Shown: positions 19,125 to 31,260, counted from the stretch's first letter. The stretch: DNA of 39,775 nucleotides from Fragilaria crotonensis (GCA_022925895.1 JAKSYS010000591.1:1-39775), one strand, 5' to 3'. Notes: a model not told the origin generated them from the letters alone. Numbers and translations are program-made.

Positions 19125-19605
19125 TATGCAATATGCAGTATGCAGTACGCAGTAGTATGCATAGCTAATACTGGAGTAGCTATTCAATACGCGTAGATGT
19201 GACAAACGGACGTGTATGGATTTGTGGATGTGTGGATGAGCATGAATTGAAATTTCACAACGTACGAGTCCGAACAGTACAAGTATGACAGTATGACATA
19301 TGTATGTACGAAGATTTAGAGTGGGTGTAAACCAAGTACCAGGGAATACAGCTCTCGTCTGTGATGCGCCCGCGTGAAAGGTTGTAATTCTACGTCATAT
19401 GAGATATGAGTTGTTCACAATTGATGATTGTGATACATCCATATCTACAGTACAAGTAGATGAGAATTCCTTGGTTCTTTCTCCTCCAAAACTTACACTG
19501 TTCCTTCCAACGTTTGTATTACCCTCATGGTGTAGACTGAAGACTTGTTGATCAGCCCACCATCCACCACCTTCACAAACTACTAATAGCCTTAAACAGT
19601 GTCGT
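19125..19605. other. Intergenic between the long-TIR element and the metallophosphoesterase
   Basis: Begins with an imperfect ATGCAGTA tandem (19126-19165). No continuation of the FIS1-like gene was found. Presumably contains the promoter of the gene at 19606. Confidence 0.4.
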
Positions 19606-20885
19606 TTGTGTACCATGCTGGACCAAAGGCTGTGGTGGATCATTGTGGCTGTGATGATACTTGTTCCTCGACCAAGTGCTTCCTTTCATCTGTTGCCGAG
19701 CCGAAACGTTCACAAGTCGAAAAGTGGTACCCATACTTCCGGAAGAACTGGTACTTACACTTGCTTGAGAGCTATTCAGCACAATGTTCTGAACGATATT
19801 GATCGCATCTTCTGCATTTCCGATTTGCACATGGATCATGCCGACAATCGACAATGGCTGGAAGAAAACTGTAAATCAAAATCATCACTGCTTCAACACG
19901 GTGATTTGCTACTCCTGGCCGGCGATGTGTCGCACCGATACCAACGATTGCAAGAAACATTTGATATTGTGCACGAAACTGGATGTCGAATCCTATTTTG
20001 TCCTGGAAATCATGAGGCATGGTTGTGCGATGACGACAATGATGACAATGACGATGATGACGATGTTACGGACGACAAAGCCTCTAGTTACGAGAAATTG
20101 AAACGTGTCGAGCAGTTGTGCCGTGATGCAGGTGTATTGGTGGATCCACACGGATAGACAATTGTTCACATCCCGTCTGGATCGTTCCGCTTCAGTCATG
20201 GTACGATGCCTCACTCTCTCTACCGGAATGCGAGGATCTGTGTACTGACTTTGGAGGTTGGCCTTGGACGGACTTTCGGTCGTGCCAATGGAACCACCAC
20301 CCTCCTGATGGGACACAGGGCAAAATTCCAGCTGGACTCGCGCAATACTTTCTTGATCAGAATCTAGAAACCATTGACTGCATCCGACAAGAATCTGGAC
20401 AAGAGGCCATCATCACCATGTCACATTTCTTGCCCAACCTGCAGTGTTTACCAGATTGGAAGGACGTGCACAATACTCAATTTCAAAGAGATGAATGGCT
20501 CAATCACGGTGCACCCGGAACATCTGCCAAGTTTGCCAAGGTGGCTGGATCGAGTGGATTGGAGAAACAGATTCGTGCCATCCAGTCGGACCTGCATGTC
20601 TTTGGACACTCACACCGACCCAAGGATTTTCAGTACCATGGAATTCGTTATGTGCACAACCCATTGGGCAATCCTCGGGAACGACTCTTGTACATGGTAT
20701 CACCGGATGTACAGTTTCAACTACTATGGGATACACGGAATTCAGGACAAATTTCAGGCAAACAAGTCATTCGACTGTGGGAGGAAGAAGGAGGAGGAAT
20801 GGCGGGATTGGAACAACGCATGGAACTTCATGGTCGGAAAAGTAAAGCTGCTCGCGATTCCAATAATAATCATCGTATCATGTAA
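19606..20885 (+). pseudogene. Plastid-targeted metallophosphoesterase, one frameshift
   Basis: Calcineurin-like phosphoesterase with all landmark motifs: SDLH (D73, H75), GDVSH (D107), GNHE (N135, H136), then in a second frame TMSHF and FGHSH (about 20600). These ligands form the dinuclear metal site. The N-terminus is hydrophobic (WWIIVAVMILV) and ends SAS|FHLLPS, with Phe at +1 after the presumed cleavage, followed by a Ser/Thr/Lys/Arg-rich, acid-poor stretch, the bipartite signal diatoms use to reach the plastid. An acidic insert (142-157, GAT repeats) follows GNHE. The frame stops at TAG 20155-20157; one missing base near 20150 would join it to the second half, which runs open to the TAA at 20885 (about 425 residues in all). 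It is either a young pseudogene or a single-base assembly error. Substrate unknown. Confidence 0.75.
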
Positions 20886-20956
20886 GGGGACGCACCAAAC
20901 AAGAAGTCAGTCCTGCGATTGGAAAGACGGCCTGTATGGGGTTGCGCTGGAAGCAC

Positions 20957-21350
20957 GTCATGGCTGTTGCTGAACAACAACAAGGTGACAGCACTCGTGG
21001 TACTAAGTTGATTGGACGCACTGCTGGACTTGAAGTGGTTGACAAAATGACAATTTTGTGGATGCTGACCACTGACCACTTTTGGAAACTGAAATGCGGA
21101 TAGGCAAATACACATTCTCATGGCATTTGCCATTGACAGCAACGTTCCCCGACAAATCATTCGACTTTCACAACAATCGACATTTCCCATCAGGAATGCC
21201 ACCGAAGTCAGGACAACCACAAGGATATTAGCATAAGAAAGGCGACATCGTGCCTTAGTGCTCCGTATGCAATGCCTACGTTCCTTATTGGGCTCACAAA
21301 CTTCCACAAAGGAATCTGTAGGTACACGAAAGCATACGTACTATTTCGTT
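20957..21350 (+). repeat. Decayed relative of element cargo 16783-17272
   Basis: Lies between the metallophosphoesterase and the LRR pseudogene, outside the long-TIR element. It carries stops in all forward frames and a deletion relative to the inside copy. No gene is called in 20886-21446. Confidence 0.7.
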
Positions 21351-21446
21351 AATTAAAACGTACTATGTTGGTTTGATTGCTTGCCAACCACATCATCGAA
21401 TTAGATTTTTTGGGGTGCTTCATAGACGAAGCGACGCCTTGCTTCA

Positions 21447-23980
21447 CTAAGGATAGCATGCATTGCAACAATCGCATTCCACTGTACCGCCTTCGTTGAT
21501 GTTGCAATCGGCACCAATAAAGCCCAATTGCAAATTCTCATTGGCATCACAAATGGCAGATGGCATGCTTCCGTAAATTTGTTACGGTACAATTTGAGCA
21601 TTTGCAAACTTTGAATGGTCCCAAGTTGATAGGGATTAGACCAGTCATGAGATTGTCTTGAGCCTCAATCTTTTGCAATTTGTAACAACTTCCCAGTTCC
21701 GACGGTAACGGACCTGACAATTTGTTGTTATAGACCTGAAATTCCATCAAATTCTTCATGTTACCAAATTCAGTGGGGATGGGTCCGCTCAATTCATTGT
21801 TGAATACATAAAATGTTTCAATGTCAGCCAAGGCTCCATATGAGGTTGGGATCGTTCCTTGGATCTTGTTGTTGTCGGCATAGAAGACCTCTGCAAGAAG
21901 TCGAGAGCACAACGATGAAAAATGTTAGAAAACTATAGTCAAACATGGGGCGACCCGTACAGTAGTAGTAACGATGAGCAAACAATACACAATAACAACA
22001 ACTTACTCAAATCGCGCAATGTCGAAATCGAGTCTGGTAGGACTCCTGTAATTTCATTCTTGTACACTTGGATTTCTTGTAGACGCTTCATGAGATCCCA
22101 TGTTGCCGGGATGGAACCTCCCAATTTGTTGTCATCGAGATACAACAGCTCCAAATGTGACAAATCATGAAGCTCAACTGGAATCGTACCGGTAAGAGAA
22201 TTCTTTCGCAATCGCAAATCGACAAGTTCGGTCAGAGTGTTGAGGTTTGGAGAGATGCTGCCAGTAAGCTGATTATCATCCAGGTAGAGAATGAGAAGCT
22301 TGGTGCAGTACCAAATATCTGGGATCTTGCCAGTAAGTAGGTTTTCATCAAGACCAAGAGCGCGAAGTTCCGTGAGTTGACCAAGCTGACTGGGGATCGA
22401 ACCGGTGAACTTGTTGCTACCAAGGAACATGTCACGAAGAGTCCTGATCTTTCCCAACTCGGTATGAATAGTTCCAGTTAACATGTTGTCTTGCAAATAA
22501 AGTTCACCTAATAGATGGATGCAGGAAAAAGGAAGGATGGTTAGCTCGAGTCATTGTTGCGAATCCAATACAATGGAAACGCCTCCATATACCCATCATT
22601 GACACTTACGAATTTCTTTCAACGTGGCAATGGACTTGGGGATTGTTCCTTGCAGACTGTTATCACCCAAATCCAGCGAAATGAGATTTTCGAGAGCACT
22701 AATTTCCGAGGGAATGACACCACGGATGTTGTTGTTGGTCAAGTTGAACCGCAACACATCTGAATTTTCATTGTACTGGAATTCCCTCAACTCCCTCCTT
22801 GAGATGTGGAGTACACGTAATACCAAACCACATACAAATACCCTTATCGGACATCCAGTAGTCACCATACGTCCACCCCCCGGCACTCCCAGCATCAGTC
22901 GTTTGAGAGTCAACAATTTCAGCAAAGACATAGGTGGAAAAGTAAAAAAGTGGCGAGCGCGTAGCGCTGCAACAGGGCATCATCATCATCACGGAGTTTT
23001 GCTGGATCTTCATCGGTGAGCCATCGGAGGGCATAATTCTGAGCCGTCCCGGCCAAATCGAGCGCATCTGCCGATGTGAATTGAGATTCAAGAATAATGC
23101 CGCGAATAGTATCGTAGCGGACAGTATCGACAACCTGTGGAAGATCGGCGGACGCGGCACTGCTGCTGTTGGCGCGACTGGCAATGGCGACAATGGCAAA
23201 GATGACCAATCCAATGCCAGTCAGGACGCAGATGATCATGGCACATAATTTAGGATTCATGCCAGCCCACCATGCGGCAATGTATTCACAAAGAATGCCA
23301 AAGGCACCCACCATGGTATGGAACGCGAGCAGACAGCATTCACTAATGGCCGCCAGAAATCCACCACTGCCATCATGATCACCACTGACTGAAGTCCGAC
23401 GTACGGTACTTCTCTTGGAATCAATGTATTCATCCGCTTCTCGAGCATGAGCGTCACTGACAAAGGCGTTGGTACCACGGCCACGTCGTGGAGCGATATT
23501 GACAACATCATCATCGTCGTCGTCATCGTAACGATTACCACGTCTCGAAAAGGTTCCCATGATGGTATTGGCCATGCGAGATCCGAATCCAAAGGCAGAT
23601 GATGATTGTTGTTGTTGTGGTCCAGTAGTGACAGTGGCATGACCATTCGATGTCTTCATGAGACCAACAATTTGGTGGTCCGAGGAATACATATCATAGG
23701 CTGAAACAGATGTCATGGAGTGAGACATTGCCGATGTGACATGAGGAACGACAACGTCATCTTCATCCCATAGAAAGCGACGAGCTGATTCAATGGCTCC
23801 TTCAGGAGCTTGATGACTGGATGAGGATCGAGAACTGACGGATGCGACGTCTGGAGAATTCACAGACACTGTATCGAATGGCTGACCAGCTGCAGCAGCC
23901 TCCATCAAATCCAACTGCTTCTGACGAGCGAGCTTTCGCTCATACTGCGACTGAGTGCGATCCAAAGTACTGGAATGCAT
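21447..23980 (-). pseudogene. LRR receptor-like membrane protein, frameshifted
   Basis: Minus-strand gene with exons about 23980-22610, 22507-22007 and 21890-21447; introns 22508-22609 and 21891-22006 have GTAAGT donors and AG acceptors, and both splices restore LRRs (EIRELYLQDN, LRDLKVFYADNN). The first 240 residues are Ser-, Asp- and basic-rich, presumably cytosolic; one transmembrane helix lies at 244-267; then the block NYALRWLTDEDP...LLQRYALATF shared with the LRR protein at 3469, an LRR cap (CMWFGITC) and about twelve plant-type LRRs, ending CDCCNACYP. Four frameshifts break it: at the A6 run 22944-22949 (T6 on the coding strand), between 22760 and 22815, near 21620 and near 21570. The length, about 760 residues, is otherwise complete. 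No kinase domain. The number of shifts favours a pseudogene, although the homopolymer one could be a sequencing error. Confidence 0.8.
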
Positions 23981-24819
23981 TCTTGAAATTATATCCTTCC
24001 TTCAAAAAAATGTGGGTGTGTACACTTAAATCTTGCAGCGATGACTGTCCGACGGAAGGTACGCTACACCGGAGATAGTATGTCTTCTACGCAGTCACGA
24101 TTCCCCTTTTTCCAGATTTGTCAGGTTCCTTCAACCTCTCCTGCAATTCTGCTTGATTGCTCAATGTTCAACAACGTTTTCCCCAATGCAGTTGCTAAAT
24201 CTCTCTCTTGTCAATGATATCTCACTGGAAAACAATCGTTCAAAAGAGTCTTGGAGGCGGAGATTGGTGATGGCAACAATAAAACAGATCGTCGGTGGGA
24301 GTGTGTGTTCATTCGAGCGACCGCAACCTAATGGAGATGACCTAATTTTGGACATCGACTAATAATCCTCCAAATCTATTTATTCCTTCTACTTACAATA
24401 TCCGATTTTCATCTAATCGTAGAGTCGTGTTAAAGTCGCGACCTAACATTGAAACCTGGTACTAGAGAAAGTGAAAATTCGGGTACTACCTAGACAATTA
24501 TGTCGGGGCCTTTCTCCGCGAGAAGGACTCTGATACTAAATATATCGAAACAGGTCGAACTGCTCGAAACCATTGTCGAAATCAAACTCAGTACTATGCA
24601 GTATTTATGTACACAGGATACTCCAGTACTCAGGCATGTAGTAATACCGTACCCAGGAAACATGTGGTACAATTCGCCGATAAATTCTGATCATCCATAT
24701 GACCATACACCAGCATACGTCGAATGCAGCATCCTGCAGAGTCGTACGGAGTCCACTCCAGTACATTGTACCAGGTAATCAAAGTAACGACATGATCCCG
24801 GTCGTCCAACATGCTAAAA
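23981..24819. other. Intergenic, no gene seen
   Basis: 5' flank of the LRR pseudogene followed by GTAC-rich DNA (24450-24780). No supported gene. Confidence 0.4.
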
Positions 24820-25240
24820 TGAACGGTCATATCTTTATACACCCAGAGATGGCTCCAAGGCTGCAATAGGATGAACCAAAAGGCCACCGTAAAATGGTTT
24901 CCATCAACCAACAAGTCCACCACTCAACTTTTGAAAGGATGACAATCAAAGAGCTCTTGCAAAGTTCAAGGACACCAAGCCCTGCATCCAGGAACAGAGT
25001 CAACTCCTGGAATACCAAGGCCCTTGGAGGCAAACTAGCCTGCTATTGCCACTGGCATTATTCTGCATTAAGGATGTTCCTGACTGCATGTAGTTCAAAA
25101 TGGGCATTTCAAAGGCATAGTGCAAGGCAACAGAACCACACCAACAATCCATAAAGGAAAGATCGCTCCTCATATCCGAAACACGCAAGAACTGCATCTT
25201 GACCACCTGAGACGGCATCTGTGCAGTATTGTCATCCATT
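24820..25240 (-). pseudogene. Possible ankyrin-like gene remnant
   Basis: On the minus strand, DLSFMDCWCGSVALHYAFEM (near 25160) resembles an ankyrin repeat (xxxGxTALHYAxxxxxxxxV), and scattered similar pieces follow toward 24820 in changing frames. No start, no complete repeat series. Tentative. Confidence 0.25.
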
Positions 25241-26457
25241 CAAGCTTCCACAATCAAGATATACCTTAGTGACTAGGAGTCCTCTGTATCCTTTTCTACT
25301 AATGATGGCAGTCATTGCTGGTGCAATCTACTACTAGTAGTACCTTGTTGGATGAAATGGTAAACACTGAAATCTTTGAGGAATGTTCTGCTGCCACGGT
25401 CATGGACAAAACCAGAACTTGCTGGTGATTATCCTACACAGATGACTGGCTACCCTTTACTAGTACATTAGAGGCAACTAGCTAGCTAATAAAGAGGCAG
25501 TGGTGGTCTTCACTGTTTGGCGGATATGTTGTTTAAAAACTTTGCACATGGTTTTTATTTATCATGTGCAGATGCATAGTAGTGCATTTGTGTTCACTGA
25601 GACAATATGCTGAATATCTCTATTGATCAATTACTGCATTCTTATACTTGTGTCGTCACCACAACAGAAAGCATGCATCAAGATTTGTACTTTGTCTCAA
25701 AGGGTAACTATTTTTAACAAATCAAACACCCCTTTATCGCCATCATGCTTGTTGACCACCATGAACATGAAGCTATATCTTAACACTTTGGTAAATGAGG
25801 AAAAAAGTAGTAGAATGCAAAAGTGAAGCAGTGCATCATGGCACTGGTAGAAAGGAAGTTTGTATTGTCGCGAATCAATGACTGGTTGGGTTCACAATTT
25901 GAAATTCCACAAGCCTTTTGTCACTGCAGCAACAAACACTGCCTTGATCACATCAAAAGAAGTTGTATGCACCGGTGCCTTGGAATGTTGCAGGTTTTAC
26001 ACCCATGAATAGACAGTACACTTTGGTACAATATTGTGACATTTTGATACACCGATCTGTAGAATATTTTTCAATATGGCTGAACTTGTAGCTACATTTT
26101 CATTTATCAATGTGCCATTGTTCCAAATTTTTGAAATGAGGCACATGTGGAGTCTGCTTAATAATACACACTTCACGTTGGTACCCCAAGATGATGCTCC
26201 TTCGTGCACACATTTTCACATCAGTACTACCCAACAACAGTGTTCCAATCTCTCTGCCTGAACATTTTGAAGATGTTTGTATCCATTTGTTGACATGAAC
26301 ACTACTACTATGGTTCATTTGATCATTGGATTGCTCATTGTGTATACTCCTGTTAAGGTTGAATTGAAGCAATACTGTATTGTTTATTAAAAAACTCATG
26401 GCTTTAATTGGATGCCCAATTTTGTGATCGACTATCAAATACCCTGAATGGAGAGTT
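25241..26457. other. Repeat-rich DNA, no gene recognised
   Basis: AT-rich, with only short frames that lack domains. Likely old transposon debris, by its neighbours; nothing specific can be shown. Confidence 0.35.
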
Positions 26458-26528
26458 AGTTCACATCAGATCACCACCTATCATGGGAGAGTGGCTTCAC
26501 ATCCGATCATCACCACCTCATTGGAGGG
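26458..26528 (+). repeat. Degenerate repeat array, left part
   Basis: Two ~36-bp units of the form CTTCACxTCxGATCACCACCT followed by xTxxATGGGAGAGTGG. The array is cut by the LINE insertion and resumes at 29900. Confidence 0.7.
26512..26528 (+). repeat. 17-bp target-site duplication, left
   Basis: ACCACCTCATTGGAGGG directly before the 5' end of the LINE, identical to 29900-29916. Confidence 0.85.
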
Positions 26529-29500
26529 CTGACACAGCTATCGACGGACCTCTCACGGATCTTAAAAATGAATATGGCGCGTTTCGATAACGATGCTTCG
26601 GCTTGTTATGATCGGATTATAGTTGCATTCGGAATGCTTGCTGCCAGACGATGCGGAATGCCAGAGAACGCCATCCGCACTCATTCATCTGCACTGCAAT
26701 TTATGCGATATGCCGTAAAAACTCTGTACGGCGTTTCAGTTGAGCAATATACAGGGACAGAAAACGAACCTCTCTTCGGCACAGGACAAGGAAGCGGAGC
26801 CTCGCCAGCAGTATGGTTGTCCATAGTCGTTTTGCTCTTAAACACGTTGGAAAAGCTCATTCCAGATAGGATTTCTTTTGAATCTCCGATGAGGACAATA
26901 CAACATCAGCGATTAGTTGATGCGTACGTTGATGATACATTGTTGGGAGTAACGGATCCTTACTCTGACTATACATTGTCGGATATGATAGACCGCCTGC
27001 AGACTATTGCTCAAACATGGGAACGCCTTTTGTCGCTCTCGGGAGGTGCATTGAACTTCAAGAAATGCAGCTGGTACGTCATATATTGGGAATGGAAGCA
27101 TGGACGACCATACACCAGGCCAATCGGCACAGAGGATCCCACCATTATCCTACGCAACTCCTTTGGCCCTTCCAACCCACAAGAAATTCCCAGAATGCCT
27201 CTGAACCAGTCTTTGCGCGTGCTTGGTATTCAGTTATCTCCATCGGGTAGCTTTGCGGATTCCATTCGGATCTACAAAACCAAAGCGGATACATTTGCAG
27301 CACGCCTACAGTCGCCACGGATAACTTCTTCGGACGCTCGGATTTTTCACCGATCAATATATGTTCCGACTATGAGATACGGTCTAGCAGCACTCTCAGC
27401 ATCGGAGGAAGATCTTTCCCAAATTCAAACACGTGTACTCGCATCCCTTCTGCAGAAAATGAAAGTGAGTAGTACTCTACCGACGTCGTTAAGACATGGG
27501 CCATTGGAGCTTGGTGGATTAGCACTGTACGATCTACGCACAGAATATGGTATCGAAACAATCAAATTTTTGAGAAACGCTATATTCTCAAATTCGGCAG
27601 CAGGACAATTAATTATGTTGAACCTACATTACCTACAATTGGAAGCCGGTGTCGGAGAATGTCTTCTCGAGTATCCCAACAAATCGATACCATATCTAAC
27701 ACCTACGTGGCTGCTCTCAGTTCGGGAGTTTCTGTCCAAACATAACATGTCGATAACGTTGACGGACCAACCAGCTATCAAACTTGCTGGACCGCAAGAT
27801 CAATTCATTATGCAGACAGAACATCTCATGCGATACACTGCAAGCCAGCAGCAGGATATAAATTTGGTCCGTCTGTATCTGCAAGTTAACACGTTGGCAG
27901 ACATGACTGACCATGACACGCCGAATCGAATACATCTTCTATACCTCGATGGGAAACGTCCGCACGACTGGACGGAGCGAATGCGTTGGCCTCGACAGGC
28001 TCCTCCATCCTCATCTCAGAGACGTCTATGGAAACGATATATATCGTCATCGTATCTAAAGTACGTACCATATTGGAAGCAACTGCCAACATCCCAACTT
28101 GATAATCTTCATACACGTTCGGAATTCCAAGAAACTTCACCGCCAACCCACAATCCTGAACTCGCTACTCAAGTATCACTACGTGAATACCTGAAGACAC
28201 TTCCTCGAACACAACGGCGTATGACATCGGACTTAGAACAGGTTGCTGATGATTTACAAGTATGGAGGGCGTTTCGGTCAAAAGAAAGATTATATATCGC
28301 CTCAGATGGAGGACTTGCTGGTCACACCGGAACCTTCGGATGGGTACTAGCCACGTCCAAGATCATTCTTTTTAAATGTGGTGGGCCAGTCGACGGTCCG
28401 TTTGATACTCAAAATTCTACTCGATGTGAACTGTGTGGTTTCGCGTCAGCTTTGTTACTTATTGCATCGGTATCACGAAACTGGGGTATCCGCCATCGAT
28501 GTTCTTTTAAATGGTTCACCGACAGTCGCTCTGCAATATCCAAGGTGTATAAGACAAACCGGCGTGGCTGTGAAGCCAGTCGACAGACATATGATAGTGA
28601 CCTTCTCTCTCTAATTCGAAGTTTGTTGATCGAAATAAGAAGAGTTGTTACTTTCAATTGGGTCAAGGGGCATCAAGATTCGATCAAGTCCTATGAACAG
28701 CTTCCTCGAGCAGCTCGGTTAAATATTGATGCGGATTTTCTTGCCACTCGCTATCGTCTCCGTGATAAAACAAGATCCATGCAATTGGTCGATCATTGCC
28801 CTGAGCAACGAGTATCAATGTCAATCATGGGAGTACGTCTAACAGGTCAATACGACGAGTGTATTCGACACCACATCAACGGATATCACTTACGACAGTA
28901 CATGCAGGAACGGCGGAAATGGGACGACTCGACATGGAATATCATTGATATGGGTTTATTCGGTCAACATTTTCGACGACTGACGCCATCGCAACAAATC
29001 ACACATATGAAACTCGTGCACAATCAGCTACCTTTGAGAATCCGACGACATCAACAGTCACTCAGCAAGGAAGAAGGACTTAAGCAGTGTCCATGCTGCT
29101 CCACAGCGACCGAAGATTCTCGACATTTTTTTCGGTGCACGGAAAATCTATATCAGGAGAAGGGCATTAAGGAACTACGTGGCTCTCTGTCCAGCAGCCA
29201 ACATCCCCTTCGACGCCTTTTGGTTACAGGTATTCGTCACTGGATCGACACAGGCCAATCGTCTCCGATCATTGATTTGGCCGAGTACCCAATCCATATG
29301 CATCGGATTATCAATCGCGTCATAAACGAGCAAGGGAAGATTAGATGGGACAATGCTATTAAAGGTTTTCTCAGTAAAAGCTGGATCGACTTCGCGTCAA
29401 TGAATCATAAGAAAGAAGAAAAGGCTCCCATGTCAGATGGCTCACAACGTCTCCGTCAACTTATCACAGCGCTTCATACGTTTACTGTTGGTCTTTGGAC

Positions 29501-29786
29501 AGCGCGAAATGCAGCACTACATGATACGGAATCATCGGCAAACCTTCGCTTGTAATCTCGAATGCATGATACTATTCTCCACATGTACAAAAATCCTACC
29601 GACATCTGTTTTGACGATCGATATTTGTGCGAAATGTCTTTGACTAAACTCCTCAACAGCTCACCATCGACACAGCGGAGATGGATCAAACGAATGCGGG
29701 ACTCCAAGGAATTACAAACACGACTGGGTGAACGACAAACTTTGATTACGACGTATTTTAAGAGAAGCAGCAGTACGGAAGCATAG
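26529..29786 (+). pseudogene. LINE reverse transcriptase - RNase H - zinc knuckle, truncated and with one nonsense codon
   Basis: Open in one frame from the truncation point at 26529; first ATG at 26568 gives 995 residues (stop TAA 29553-29555). Numbering from that ATG: RT motif A FDNDASACYDR (6-16), GTGQGSGASPAVW (71-83), catalytic YVDD (120-123); RNase H around 577-705 with ASDGG, CELCGFA, FTDSRSA and VKGHQD, carrying the acidic residues and the final His/Asp region; zinc finger CPCC...HFFRC near 841. The same frame continues for 77 codons past the stop to a TAG at 29784-29786 with a normal basic C-terminus, so the TAA is best read as a CAA (Gln) mutated to a stop. Upstream RT motifs and the endonuclease are absent because of the 5' truncation. 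Confidence 0.85.
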
Positions 29787-29899
29787 TACAAAAACAAACA
29801 CCTCGCGGATCTCCGGGTCCGCTGGGATGGGATACACACCTGGGTCATTGCGGTCTTGGGATGGTGAAAACCCGATAATTAGTTTTATTTTATTTATTT
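26529..29899 (+). mobile_element. 5'-truncated non-LTR retrotransposon (LINE-like)
   Basis: A 3371-bp insertion bounded by a perfect 17-bp direct repeat. It holds a reverse transcriptase/RNase H frame that is open from its very first base, a short 3' untranslated region and an AT-rich tail made of TTTA/TTTTA units (29883-29900), instead of poly(A). This is the classic signature of target-primed reverse transcription that stopped early. Endonuclease and the first RT motifs are missing, so this copy cannot move by itself. Confidence 0.85.
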
Positions 29900-29916
29900 A
29901 CCACCTCATTGGAGGG
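29900..29916 (+). repeat. 17-bp target-site duplication, right
   Basis: ACCACCTCATTGGAGGG directly after the TTTA-rich tail of the LINE, identical to 26512-26528. Confidence 0.85.
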
Positions 29917-30110
29917 GACTTGATGACAATGCTGGCTTGAGGCTTCACGTCTGATCACCACCTTTAAATGGAGAGTGGGTTCATGTCGGACTCCGTTTCA
30001 AAGCTTCACGTTCAATCACCACCTCTAAATCGAGTGGCTACACGTCCGTTTCAAGCTTCCACGTCCGATCACCACCTCTAAATGGAGAGTGGCTTCACGT
30101 GAATCTCAAA
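29900..30110 (+). repeat. Degenerate repeat array, right part
   Basis: Three further units (near 29942, 30002, 30055) of CTTCACGTCxGATCACCACC followed by TxTAAATGGAGAGTGG. They continue the array at 26458-26528. Confidence 0.75.
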
Positions 30111-31029
30111 GCCTCCTGGCTGGTTGCTTGTTGTTTCTTTATTTGAACCCTGAGGCTCCAACTACACTAGTCACTCATCCAATGCTCATGACACCGTGAA
30201 CTCCTCAGGTGTAAATTAAGGTTAAAACCCCTTGAAAAGCGCAACCACTTCAATCAAGCACATCCATTGGAAGATGCTTTCATGGCATCAAGAACAAGTT
30301 GACCATCTGTACCAGCAGTGCTGGGACTACAAATACTATCCTGCTCATAATTGGTCAATATAATTAGAATACCTATAGGAGCAAAGAAAGATGATCAATA
30401 TCAGATAGTATTGTACATATTTCTAGTAGTACTTTTCTAGTAGTACTAGTATACTTAGTTCATAGATTTTACACTGGTGACGAGTAAGTCAACATGTCCT
30501 GCTGGAAAAGAATTGAGAGCCAATACTTCTAGTATAACAATAGTCATGATTGAGATTATGAATACTTTAATCAACAGTCCATTGAAAACTACAAAAACAA
30601 TGGAAATCATCATTGATGCAGCAAAATTCAAATAACATTGTCGACATGTTTGCAATTATGGTGCAATCCTCTAAGAACCCACCTCATGAACACAAATTAA
30701 GCATGGGATAACAAATTACAAAACTAGTATTGGGGAATTGGAGACAGGAAACAAATGCAAACTAAAAACTGTGGTGGTGGCAACAAACAAGGTAAGCATA
30801 TGAACAGGACAAAAGGAACGCAACCCAGACAAACAACAACAGTGACTGGACAAAACTAAGTTCAACTGAATGAACTACACTGATTTTCAATTTCCTTGAC
30901 AGTGAAGGAATCCAAAATCCAAACCAGGGAAAAATGTTGAGAAGCAAATATGAGTACCACTCTGCACGGTGAGCAACAAGCAACCCAAAGTCCTCGGCAC
31001 TGCCACTCTTCAATAGTAGAAATGGTGAT
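30111..31029. other. Between inverted repeat arrays, no gene recognised
   Basis: AT-rich with only short frames; a minus-strand frame at 30762-31013 is hydrophobic but has no recognisable family. Confidence 0.35.
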
Positions 31030-31260
31030 CAGCAGGCATGAAGCCATTCTCCATTAGAAGTGGTGGTTGAGCAGGAGATCAAGCACTCACAACCGCATGA
31101 AACTGTCTGTTAGAGGTGGCGATCAGGAAGGCTGGAGCGATTCGCTATTGAGGTGGTGGCTGGACTGGATATTGTGCTCCTATATGTTTGTTCTTGCCAA
31201 CAAGTCAACTGAAATCCTGTGGGTGATTGCTCTCCATTTAGAGGTGATTACAAGGTGGTC
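31030..31260 (-). repeat. Inverted copies of the same repeat unit
   Basis: TCTCCATTAGAAGTGGTGG (31051), TGTTAGAGGTGGCGATCAGG, ATTGAGGTGGTGGCTGG and CTCTCCATTTAGAGGTGATT (31229) are reverse complements of the ATCACCACCTCTAAATGGAG unit. They may form the opposite subterminal array of an element whose left array is at 26458/29900. Confidence 0.6.

Noticed and set aside
22944-22949. Programmed ribosomal frameshift at the homopolymer in the LRR gene
   Set aside because: Three more shifts follow in the same gene without slippery sites, so mutation or sequencing error explains it better.
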